Notes under the pieces: model-generated | What the model was told of the DNA's origin: nothing | The model's database searches: none | What the model saw: the letters and a program-made list of their open reading frames with translations, nothing else | From: DATFYM01 sp035315065 | GTDB taxonomy: Bacteria; Acidobacteriota; Terriglobia; UBA7540 | Assembly (NCBI GenBank): GCA_035315065.1 | Contig: DATFYM010000074.1 | Location: 1 to 34,730, forward strand | DNA length: 34,730 nucleotides | Reading direction: 5' to 3' | Position numbers and translations under genes: made by a program | In this document: one piece after another, positions 1 through 6,810 of the stretch | Layout of the letters: each line of letters starts with the position of its first letter | How positions within the stretch are numbered: the stretch's first letter is position 1

Positions 1-399
1 GTGAGTTACCTGGGGCTGAACCCGAGTGAGCACTCCAGCGGGGGGCGACAACGGCTGGGGGCGATCAGCAAGCAAGGGAACACGATGCTGCGCTGGCTGC
101 TGGTGGAGGCGGCGCAGACGGCGGCGTGGCAGGATGAGGAGTTGCACCGTGCGTATTTACGCCTGAAGTTTCGCCGGGCAAGCGGGGTAGCCAAGGTGGC
201 TATCGCCCGTCGTCTGGCGGTGCGGTTGTATTGGATGCTGCGCGAGCGCAAGGATTACGCGCAGTTTGGAAGCGGTGGTGGAACTCGTCAAGCAGCAGAC
301 GGCGAACCGCGACAAATACCTTTCCAACAAGTTCCTCTTGCGGAATCCCCAATGGGCTTTCAGGGCCCCGAGCCGCATCTCCGCCGGCGTCACAAATGA
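1..399 (+). CDS. IS110-family transposase, C-terminal fragment
   Basis: This is the tail of an IS110/IS116/IS902-type transposase (Transposase_20 region), the DEDD-type enzyme that moves IS110 elements. The 5' part lies outside the window, so the start shown is only the window edge. Seen in the sequence: YLGLNPSEHSSGG near residue 3, then KQGN, LLVEAA and KVAIARRLAVRLYWMLRE up to about residue 88, the usual order at the end of this family. Family resemblance stops after DYAQ (about nt 267). The remaining 40 or so codons to the stop at 399 run antisense through a PIN-toxin gene and look like accidental read-through of the target DNA. The element therefore seems to end near nt 270-295, inside the toxin gene. 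No terminal inverted repeats are visible, as expected for IS110. The call is firm for the family and uncertain for the exact end. Confidence 0.8.
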   Translation: MSYLGLNPSEHSSGGRQRLGAISKQGNTMLRWLLVEAAQTAAWQDEELHRAYLRLKFRRASGVAKVAIARRLAVRLYWMLRERKDYAQFGSGGGTRQAADGEPRQIPFQQVPLAESPMGFQGPEPHLRRRHK

Positions 400-504
400 C
401 AGAACCACCTCGTTGTCCGCCAGGAGTTCAACGAAACGGGGAGCAGACGGGTGCCATTTGAAGATGTAGGAGACGACGTCGGTATCCGCCAAAAGCCGCC
501 TCAT
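290..504 (-). pseudogene. PIN-domain toxin (VapC-like), 3' end lost at IS110 junction
   Basis: This is the N-terminal half of a VapC-type PIN-domain ribonuclease. Residues 1-69 read as a normal PIN start: LLADTDVVSY with the first acidic residues D7 and D9, then TPAEMRLGAL carrying the second conserved acid, then RYLSRFAV. After residue 69 (nt 298) the reading frame enters the antisense of the IS110 transposase and shows no PIN character. The C-terminal acidic residues that complete the metal site are missing, so the toxin should be inactive. Its start codon overlaps the stop of the upstream antitoxin by 4 nt (ATGA), the usual translational coupling of vapBC pairs. Truncation by insertion is the simplest reading; deletion between two loci is the alternative. 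Confidence 0.7.
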
Positions 505-689
505 TCAGCAGGCACTCGCTCGCGATCAAGGCGGCGTTCGTCATAGATGAGGCGCACAAACTCTTCGGCCTCTTTCGGCGGACCGGGGTCAAGATACTTC
601 CGGATCTCATCGATTGAGAAGGCCTTGCGCGGGACAGTGCTGGGGTGACTCCCGGCTTTGGCCGTGGGCTTTGCTTTGACTCGCTTCAT
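501..689 (-). CDS. Antitoxin partner of the truncated PIN toxin
   Basis: This 62-residue protein is encoded directly upstream of the PIN gene with a 4-nt stop/start overlap, so it is read as its antitoxin. The start at 689 is chosen because the coding strand has a clear AGGGAGG Shine-Dalgarno sequence just before ATG; the reading frame is open further upstream but only through a palindromic repeat. The product has a basic N-terminus (KRVKAKPTAK), a short central segment (FSIDEIRKYL) and an acidic/basic helical tail (EEFVRLIYDERRLDRER) that would suit toxin binding. No standard AbrB, RHH or Phd DNA-binding motif is recognisable, so the family is not assigned. With the toxin truncated, the antitoxin is probably a remnant that is still translatable. 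Confidence 0.6.
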   Translation of the reverse strand: MKRVKAKPTAKAGSHPSTVPRKAFSIDEIRKYLDPGPPKEAEEFVRLIYDERRLDRERVPAE

Positions 690-726
690 GTCGCCTCCCT
701 CTTTCTTGAGTCTACCACGGCGACGA

Positions 727-853
727 CTATACAGGACGGCATAAGTTGTAGCACTGGGCTTCAGCCCGGCACGTGATGCAAGCGGCCCGTGCGGTTTGCG
801 GCGGAAGATGCCGGGCTGAAGCCCGGCGCTACGACTTATGTCGCTCGGTATAG
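727..853. repeat. Long imperfect inverted-repeat (REP/MITE-like) element
   Basis: The left arm (about 727-771) and right arm (809-853) are imperfect reverse complements around a spacer of about 37 nt. The best-matched core is GCCGGGCTGAAGCCC at 810-824, paired with GGGCTTCAGCCCGGC at 756-770. The arms extend outward through an ATAAGT(T)GTAGC / GCTACGACTTAT block. The core is itself a short palindrome, so the element could fold into one long cruciform or two hairpins. It sits between the antitoxin gene and the broken hicA gene and codes for nothing. Confidence 0.75.
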
Positions 854-883
854 CCGGCATCCTTCTCGAAAGGCGCCGGTCCG

Positions 884-1107
884 TTATCGCAAAAGCCCAA
901 CGAAATCATCCACGGAGAGTCCCGCGAGCTTGACAGTCTACGGAGTGTGCCTCTATCCAACTCCCGGTGAAGAGGAACCGACAAATTAACGTTCACACCG
1001 GGTTTTACGAGCGAGACGTGACTGCCTTTCTGTCTCGCGCGCCGCCATCCCGCGCGCTCAAAGGTGCGGATGGCGTCCAGACCCGAGACGACGGGCAGCG
1101 CGGCCAT
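884..1107 (-). pseudogene. hicA: HicA-type mRNA interferase, frameshifted
   Basis: HicA toxins are small dsRBD-like ribonucleases. The first 60 or so residues fit well: LPVVSGLDAIRTFERAGW, then KGSH with the catalytic His at residue 30, then a strand and PLHRELDRGTLRRL. At about nt 920-930 the family match jumps frame: the expected tail KLAGLSVDDFVGLLR followed by TAA (884-886) is present one frame over. One missing base restores a 74-residue protein of normal HicA length. The start at 1107 overlaps the hicB stop by one base (TGATG), the usual coupled arrangement. The frameshift removes the last helix but keeps the catalytic His, so partial activity cannot be excluded. A sequencing or assembly error is the alternative. 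Confidence 0.7.
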
Positions 1108-1312
1108 CAAATGGTGACCTCGAGCACCTTGGCATCGGCCGGCAGGGATACTGTCCGCTTCTCAACCTCGGTCTCCAGCCACAGTAGGATGGCCTCACGG
1201 ATGTTGTCGAAGGCCTCTTTCTCGGTACGTCCCTGACTGACGCAACCCGGCAACGACAGACACTCCGCCACGATCCAGCCATCTTCTCCGGATTCTAAAC
1301 GATTTTGAAGCC
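1107..1312 (-). pseudogene. hicB: HicB-type antitoxin, frameshifted and missing its start
   Basis: This is the antitoxin half of the hicBA pair. EDGWIVAECLSLPGCVSQG followed by TEKEAFDNIREAILLWLE is the classic HicB partial RNase-H fold. The frame stays open upstream, but the HicB-like first strand (FKIV) is found in a different frame at about nt 1297-1312, so one base is missing near 1296. No start codon suits either frame close by; upstream the DNA runs into short palindromic repeats. There is no separate C-terminal DNA-binding domain, so this would be a short HicB. Lesions in both halves suggest that decay relieved selection on the pair. Confidence 0.65.
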
Positions 1313-1353
1313 TTGCCGCCTCTGGGTCGCCGCGTCGGACTCTGTTGAAACAC

Positions 1354-1458
1354 CCCGCAGCAAGCTGCGGCCGGCCCCGCAGCAAGCTGCGGCAAGAGCA
1401 AAGCGGCAGCAAGCTGCCGCACTCCACACTCCACAGCGGGCGAGACGCCCGCGCTACG
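1354..1458. repeat. Cluster of short palindromic repeats
   Basis: Two copies of CCGCAGCAAGCTGCGG (1355-1370 and 1378-1393) are followed by the related CGGCAGCAAGCTGCCG (1404-1419) and a GCGGGCGAGACGCCCGC palindrome (1437-1453). Each can form a hairpin. This is a REP-like cluster, not an array of spaced CRISPR repeats. In the 1313-1727 gap no gene is recognised; 1459-1727 holds nothing I can name. Confidence 0.7.
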
Positions 1459-1727
1459 CCGGGTTCTTCCTCCAAATCCACGCCGGTTTCCGGACCTTGT
1501 GCTTCCCACTCAGCCGGTGCAGCGCAAACAGCACCAGCATCGCTGCCCGATCCCGAGTCCGGCGCGCGTGTGTGGGGGGGCAGGACCATTATAGTGCAGA
1601 TAAAGACGGTCCAGACGACAGGTAGGAGATTGATCGGGAAAAACGCTGGCCGAACTGGAATGACGACGCCCTGCGGAGTATACTGTCGGGGGCTTGGGCA
1701 TCTCTCTGGGAAGGGCGTTCAATCGAA

Positions 1728-2507
1728 ATGGGAAATGGACCTACGGGTCGGCGTTTTCCGACCGTTGAGGGAACCTCAACGACCGAAGCAGACTCTTCGG
1801 AAAGGCGGAACGTCAGCGAGGCCACGTTTCACCAAGTTCGTGACCTGATTGTGCACGGCAAGCTCGCTCCCGGGAGCCGAGTGGTCGAGGCTGATTTCGC
1901 CGAGCGGTTGGGGGTGAGCCGGACCCCCGTGCGCGCAGCCATTCATCGACTCCAGCAGGAAGGGTACATCCGAGTCGGCTCTGGTAGCGGCAGCAAACTC
2001 AAACTGACTATCGCCCCCTTGACTCAGGAGGACGCTCGCGAGCTCTATGCTATCGTCGGACACGTGGAGGGTCTGGCCGCGAGGGCCACGGCCCAGCTTG
2101 AACCTGAGAGGCGCGGCGACGTGGTGCAGGCGCTCAAAGCGTTGAACGAGCAGTTGAGACAGCAGGCCGCGGCAGGACGGGGGAGCCCTAACGTTATCTT
2201 CGATCTCGACATAAGCTTTCACGACAAAATCGTGGACGCCGGCGCGGGCCCCAGGCTACGCGCGCTGCACAGCGCGATCAAGCCCCAGACCGAACGCTAT
2301 TGGCGCTTGTACGCCAGTTCCATTGTCGATCAACTTGACCTTTCCGTGGGCGAGCACCTGCTGATCATCGACGGCATCGATAGAGGTGATGGCGACACAT
2401 CTGAGAGCGCGATGCAAACGAACTGGCGGAATGGCGCCGATCGGCTCGCGCGAGTGATCGCGAGCTTGGGAGAACGTGGCAGTTGGTGGGGCCCGGGCAG
2501 TTGCTAA
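1728..2507 (+). CDS. GntR-family transcriptional regulator, FCD (FadR) subfamily
   Basis: This 259-residue regulator has an N-terminal winged helix-turn-helix (about residues 30-98) with the GntR pattern QVRDLIVHGKLAPGSRV, then ERLGVSRTPVRAAIHRLQQEG as the recognition helices. A helical FCD ligand-binding domain follows (about 103-245). In FCD proteins a metal is usually held by Asp, His, His, His. Here D161 and H165 (DLDISFH) and H210 (GEH) are visible, but the last helix reads MQTNWRNGADRL where the family normally has a His, so one ligand seems lost. The family senses small carboxylic or sugar acids. The gene is monocistronic by spacing and lies 196 bp before two genes for exported carbohydrate-active proteins on the same strand, which it may control. 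The first 25 residues are probably disordered, and a later start is possible because no strong ribosome-binding site precedes 1728. Confidence 0.85.
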   Translation: MGNGPTGRRFPTVEGTSTTEADSSERRNVSEATFHQVRDLIVHGKLAPGSRVVEADFAERLGVSRTPVRAAIHRLQQEGYIRVGSGSGSKLKLTIAPLTQEDARELYAIVGHVEGLAARATAQLEPERRGDVVQALKALNEQLRQQAAAGRGSPNVIFDLDISFHDKIVDAGAGPRLRALHSAIKPQTERYWRLYASSIVDQLDLSVGEHLLIIDGIDRGDGDTSESAMQTNWRNGADRLARVIASLGERGSWWGPGSC

Positions 2508-2577
2508 TAATCATGACGACGTAATCTGTGCTTTGTTAAACTGTGCGTCTCACTTTTGGAATGCAATCTTGGATACT

Positions 2578-2592
2578 GATTGGTGCACCGAC
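2578..2592. promoter_or_regulatory. Possible operator dyad upstream of the exported glycosidase pair
   Basis: The 8-bp perfect palindrome GGTGCACC (2582-2589) sits about 115 bp before the ATG at 2704 and just after the GntR gene. GntR/FCD operators are often short dyads of the TGGT-ACCA type, which makes this a candidate site. A palindrome this short occurs by chance, so the call is weak. Confidence 0.25.
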
Positions 2593-2703
2593 TGACCGAC
2601 GCGATGATGCTGCTGAACTGAAAGGAACGACAGGGGGCGACGCGAGCACGACGCCAAGGGCGGGTATTGCCTTTTGCCGTGCCTGTCGCGCCAGAGGGCT
2701 CTC

Positions 2704-4521
2704 ATGAACGAAAGAATCTCTCGTCGCAAGCTTCTCCAGGGCGCGGCCGTCGCGGGAGTGGGACGCTTGGTTCCGCCCGCTGCGGCTCTTTTGACTTCCG
2801 CGCCTGGCGGGGTCACGGCCGGGCCTCCTTTAGCTCCGGCCCCAGCTCAGGATCGCATCCTTCCACTCACATCCTCGAGTGAGGTTTTTATTCCTCCGCG
2901 GGGCGCGAGCTTTTTGAAGTTCAGCTTCGACTTCCCGGAGCCCTCGGTTGAGTTTGAGGGCTTGCGGTTTTCCTTCCGGCTTTACACCTTCGAAAACACC
3001 TACGCTCTCGATCGTGAGCGGACAACGGTCGAGGACAGGGGCGAAGGGATCGAGATTCGTTGCTCGCAACTAGTTTGGGCCGGAGGGCAAGAGAGGGCTC
3101 CCGGCGAGTTGCGGGCACGCGTGCGCAAGAACGGGTCTTTCATCGAGTGGGACGCCACGGCGGAGATGCAGCAACCTATCAAGTCGTTGGCGGCGATCGT
3201 CCGTGGTGTGCCGCGCGGCAAGATGTCTGCCGGTGGTGGAAGCTTCTTCGATCCGAAGGACAACGAAGTGCTGCTGGGCTACCCCTTTGGAGGCGGAGCG
3301 CTCTTCACCGCTCGGGGAATGAACACACCGCTGAGCGTAATTCAGCAAGGCGAGCAGGAGTACTTCTTCCTCTCGGCGCTGGCGGACCGTGTGCGCGCCA
3401 ACCGGTTCTACTTCCAACCGGGTGAGAAGGGCTATCGTGTGGAGCTGGTGTACGAGCGCGAAGGCTGGCAGAAGAGCAACCGATTGGAGAGCCCCCTGTG
3501 GCGAGCCGCGAAGACCAGCACCGCGGAAGCTGCCTTCCGGCCGCACTTCGAGCATGTGGAGCGTGCCTTCGCCATACCCGACTGGGAGAAGCGCGACGAC
3601 GTACCTGCCTGGCTTCGTCAAACGGCACTGGTGGTGGCGCCACACGGCATGCATTGGACTGGATACATCTTCAACGACTATGCCAAGACGCTGCGAATCC
3701 TGGAATGGATTGCGACACAGATTCCGGCTGATCGCGTGCTGGTTTTCCTTCCCGCCTGGGATGGGCGCTACTACTGGAATTATCCGCTTTACCAGCCGGA
3801 TCCGCGCCAGGGCGGTGAAGAGGGCTTTCGCGCTCTGATCCAGCGCGGGCAGAAGCTTGGCTTCCGCTTCATGCCCATGTTCGGGACCAACTCAGCCAAC
3901 GCCCGTCTTGAGGTGTTTCCCAAGTTCGCCGACGCCGCGATGTCGCAGATTGACGGCGACGCCTTCAATCTCAACTGGGTGGACTGGGACAACGATCGGC
4001 ACAACGAAGGCTGGATGCCGTACATGAACCTGGGCGTCGATTCCTGGCGGCAGTGGCTGAGGGACCGCATCGCCGAAATCATTGAGCGGTTTCACGTGGA
4101 CGCCTATTTCCTGGATATCGCTGGCGGCTGGGAGAACAACACCAAGGCAGACACGCACGAAGGGACGCGACGGCTGGTGGCGGAATTGCGGCAGAAGTAC
4201 CCGTCCGTGCCTTGCTGCGGCGAGATGCACTACGACGCGTTGATGTCGTTTATCCCGCTCTACCAGGTGTTCTCGGAGTCTGCCTACCCGGAGGCATTCC
4301 TGAAGTACGCGCGCGCTTTCCAGCACTTGAGCCGTCCGGCGCCGGGTCGTGGCTCAAGCGGCGTCCACGAATCCGGGTTCGGCCATTTCGACCCCACAAC
4401 CTTCGGTCTCAGCGAGCATCAGATCCCGACGATTACCATTGTCGATGACACCTTCGATCAGTACCGGGACGTGATGGCCGCTATCATCGCCCGCGCCAAG
4501 GAGCGAGCGGGTATTTCATAA
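2704..4521 (+). CDS. Tat-exported TIM-barrel glycoside-hydrolase-like protein
   Basis: This 605-residue protein probably acts on carbohydrate outside the cytoplasm. The start at 2704 is chosen over 2674 because AGAGGG precedes it and it places the twin-arginine motif SRRKLLQ at residues 6-12, followed by an Ala/Gly/Val-rich segment and PAPAQD as a possible cleavage region. Residues about 60-290 look like a beta-sandwich domain. Residues about 310-600 look like a (beta/alpha)8 barrel: LVFLPAWDGRYYWNYP, GFRFMPMFGTNSAN, FLDIAGG with D471 at a strand end, and CCGEMHYD with E507. D471 and E507 are plausible nucleophile and acid/base by analogy with clan GH-D or GH31-type barrels; this is inference. 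I cannot place it in a numbered GH family. It is followed after 21 bp by a GH31 gene with a near-identical Tat start, so the two are probably co-transcribed. Confidence 0.6.
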   Translation: MNERISRRKLLQGAAVAGVGRLVPPAAALLTSAPGGVTAGPPLAPAPAQDRILPLTSSSEVFIPPRGASFLKFSFDFPEPSVEFEGLRFSFRLYTFENTYALDRERTTVEDRGEGIEIRCSQLVWAGGQERAPGELRARVRKNGSFIEWDATAEMQQPIKSLAAIVRGVPRGKMSAGGGSFFDPKDNEVLLGYPFGGGALFTARGMNTPLSVIQQGEQEYFFLSALADRVRANRFYFQPGEKGYRVELVYEREGWQKSNRLESPLWRAAKTSTAEAAFRPHFEHVERAFAIPDWEKRDDVPAWLRQTALVVAPHGMHWTGYIFNDYAKTLRILEWIATQIPADRVLVFLPAWDGRYYWNYPLYQPDPRQGGEEGFRALIQRGQKLGFRFMPMFGTNSANARLEVFPKFADAAMSQIDGDAFNLNWVDWDNDRHNEGWMPYMNLGVDSWRQWLRDRIAEIIERFHVDAYFLDIAGGWENNTKADTHEGTRRLVAELRQKYPSVPCCGEMHYDALMSFIPLYQVFSESAYPEAFLKYARAFQHLSRPAPGRGSSGVHESGFGHFDPTTFGLSEHQIPTITIVDDTFDQYRDVMAAIIARAKERAGIS

Positions 4522-4542
4522 GCCGGTCGGGAGACTCGCGCT

Positions 4543-6804
4543 ATGGGCAGCCGCATCTCGCGTCGAAAAGTACTCGCCGGCCTCGCCACCACAGGGGCTG
4601 GCGCACTGCTTGGGGCGCACCGCGCAAAAGGAAGCCAAGCCGCGCCTGAATCAGGTGGAAGTAGTCCGATCATCGTTGCCGGTCAGCCGGTGGAGCTCAC
4701 CTTAACCCAAGTTACTCCTCGCACCCTGCGTGTTATGCTGGTCCCCGTGCTTCCCGACGGGACAGCGAAACCGATCGAGAATGATCTCGTCCTGGTCAGG
4801 CAAACCTGGCCGGCCGCCGCCAAGCTGAGGTCCAAGTCGCAGAACCAAGCCATTCCCTGGGGCAGCCGCACTGCCAGCTTGCAATTCGACCCACTACAGG
4901 TTGAGGTCCGGGACCAACGACGGAAGCTCATCCAGAGACTGCAGGTAGACTCCGGAACTGGCGCGGTCACGTTCGCCTGTGGTGAAGGCCCCATTTTCGG
5001 ACTCGGCGAAGGAAACCACCAGTTCGAACGTCGGGGTGCAGTCTATCCGATGGACCATGGTCAGGGCGGGCCGCAGTTCCCCATCCTGGGGGGACGAATG
5101 GCGGTGCCCTGGCTGGCGAGCCCGGAGGGTTGGGCGATCTTCTGGCATCGGCCTTTGGGGACTTTCGATCTCACCGGAAAGGACGGCCGGTTTGAGCCGC
5201 GAGACGCGGCGGCACGATTACCCATCGACATCTTCGTGGTCGCTGGCGATCCCGTTGAAATCTACGCCGAGTTGGCGGCACTCACTGGTTTTCCTCATAT
5301 GCCGCCGATTTGGGCTCTGGGATACCAGCAGTCGCACCGCACTCTCGCCAGCCGGGAAGAGATCTTGTCGGAGGCGAAGATGTTTCGCGACAAGAAGCTC
5401 CCTTGCGATGTGTTGATTTACCTCGGCACCGGGTTCTGTCCGTCGGGCTGGAACACCGGCCACGGGTCCTTCACCTTCAACGAGCACGTTTTTCCTGATC
5501 CCGCTCGAATGATCGAAGAAATGCATGGCGAGGGTTTCAAAGTCGCGGTGCACGTCGTCCCCAAGGTCCGAGACTTGCACGGAAGCGTGAAGGACACCGG
5601 GGCGGCAGCCGAAGACCCGCAGGACGCGGCGCACTATTGGCAGGAGCACGTGACGGATTTTCACCTCGGGCTGGACGGTTGGTGGCCCGACGAAGGCGAT
5701 TGGCTCACGGAGCGCGCGTGCCTGCTGCGAAACCGCATGTACTGGGAGGGGTGCCAAAAGGAGCGTCCCAATGTGCGCCCTTATGCCTTGCACCGCAACG
5801 GATATGCCGGCATGCAGCGCTACGGATGGCTCTGGTCAGGCGACATCGATTCCACCTGGGAGGCCCTGGCAACTCAGGTTTCCGTCGGCATTAACACCGG
5901 TCTCAGCGGTATGCCGTTCTGGGGCACCGACACCGGCGGTTTCGTAACTACGCCGGAGCTGACCGGTGAGTTGTACGCGCGGTGGTTTCAGTTCAGCACC
6001 TTTTGTCCTCTGTTCCGCTCTCACGGCAGAACCTGGAAGCTGCGGCTACCTTGGGGCTGGAGCACCGGAGACTACGGGCCCACCGAGATCACGGGATATC
6101 ACGGAAAGGCAGGCCTCCCCGATCCGAAGGAACTGCACAATGCCCAGGTGGAGCCGGTCTGCCGCAAGTATCTCGAGCTGCGCTACCGGCTGATGCCGTA
6201 CACCTATACCGTGGTCCGCGAAGCGCACGACTCGGGCCTGCCGATTATGCGGGCGCTCTGGCTGCACTATCCGGATGATCCCCGTGCGACGGAGCGCGGT
6301 GACGAATACCTTTGGGGCCGTGACATTCTCGTCGCTCCGGTCACGGAAAAGGGCGCGGTCTCACGCAAGCTCTACCTGCCTCGCGGTGAGTGGTACGATT
6401 TCTGGACCGAGGAAAAACTGGAAGGTGGCCGGGAAGTGGACCGGCCGGTGGATCTAGCGACGATGCCAATCTACACCCGCGCTGGAACAGTGCTGCCCAT
6501 GGGGCCGGTGAGGCAATACTCAGCCGAAAAGGTCCCAGGGCCGCTCACATTCTCCGTTTACCCGGGCAGCGACGGCGAGTTTGTGATGTACGAAGACGAC
6601 GGTGTCAGCTTCAACTATGATGGCGGTGAGTTCATGCGGCTGAGAGCGCGCTGGGACGGCCACCAAAAGCGACTTACCCTGGACCTGGCAGAAGGTTCTA
6701 GGATGCTCGGGCCGTCGCCGCGACCCATGGAGTTGCGAATTGCCGGAAGCGGAGTGAAACGGCAGATCACCTTCGATGGCAGGACGCAGATCGTGCGGCT
6801 GTAG
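4543..6804 (+). CDS. Tat-exported GH31 alpha-glycosidase
   Basis: GH31 enzymes are retaining alpha-glucosidases, alpha-xylosidases and relatives. The 753-residue product starts with a twin-arginine signal (SRRKVLAG, residues 5-12) and an Ala/Gly-rich h-region. An N-terminal beta-sandwich (about 45-260) with FGLGEGNHQFER precedes the barrel (about 265-600). The catalytic motifs are present: DGWWPDEGDW with nucleophile D383, and WSGDIDSTW with acid/base D434, followed by SGMPFWGTDTGGF and RSHGR, typical of the active-site loops. C-terminal beta-domains carry EYLWGRDILVAPV and YEDDG. Substrate cannot be told from sequence by eye. The Tat route suggests folding before export, with action in the periplasm or outside. 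It is probably in one operon with the preceding exported protein. Its stop lies 6 bp from the stop of the convergent cytochrome gene. Confidence 0.9.
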   Translation: MGSRISRRKVLAGLATTGAGALLGAHRAKGSQAAPESGGSSPIIVAGQPVELTLTQVTPRTLRVMLVPVLPDGTAKPIENDLVLVRQTWPAAAKLRSKSQNQAIPWGSRTASLQFDPLQVEVRDQRRKLIQRLQVDSGTGAVTFACGEGPIFGLGEGNHQFERRGAVYPMDHGQGGPQFPILGGRMAVPWLASPEGWAIFWHRPLGTFDLTGKDGRFEPRDAAARLPIDIFVVAGDPVEIYAELAALTGFPHMPPIWALGYQQSHRTLASREEILSEAKMFRDKKLPCDVLIYLGTGFCPSGWNTGHGSFTFNEHVFPDPARMIEEMHGEGFKVAVHVVPKVRDLHGSVKDTGAAAEDPQDAAHYWQEHVTDFHLGLDGWWPDEGDWLTERACLLRNRMYWEGCQKERPNVRPYALHRNGYAGMQRYGWLWSGDIDSTWEALATQVSVGINTGLSGMPFWGTDTGGFVTTPELTGELYARWFQFSTFCPLFRSHGRTWKLRLPWGWSTGDYGPTEITGYHGKAGLPDPKELHNAQVEPVCRKYLELRYRLMPYTYTVVREAHDSGLPIMRALWLHYPDDPRATERGDEYLWGRDILVAPVTEKGAVSRKLYLPRGEWYDFWTEEKLEGGREVDRPVDLATMPIYTRAGTVLPMGPVRQYSAEKVPGPLTFSVYPGSDGEFVMYEDDGVSFNYDGGEFMRLRARWDGHQKRLTLDLAEGSRMLGPSPRPMELRIAGSGVKRQITFDGRTQIVRL

Positions 6805-6810
6805 TTCCGG

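Noticed and set aside
1354..1458. Possible CRISPR array
   Set aside because: The repeats are short palindromes with unequal, very short spacing and different variants; no cas gene is present.
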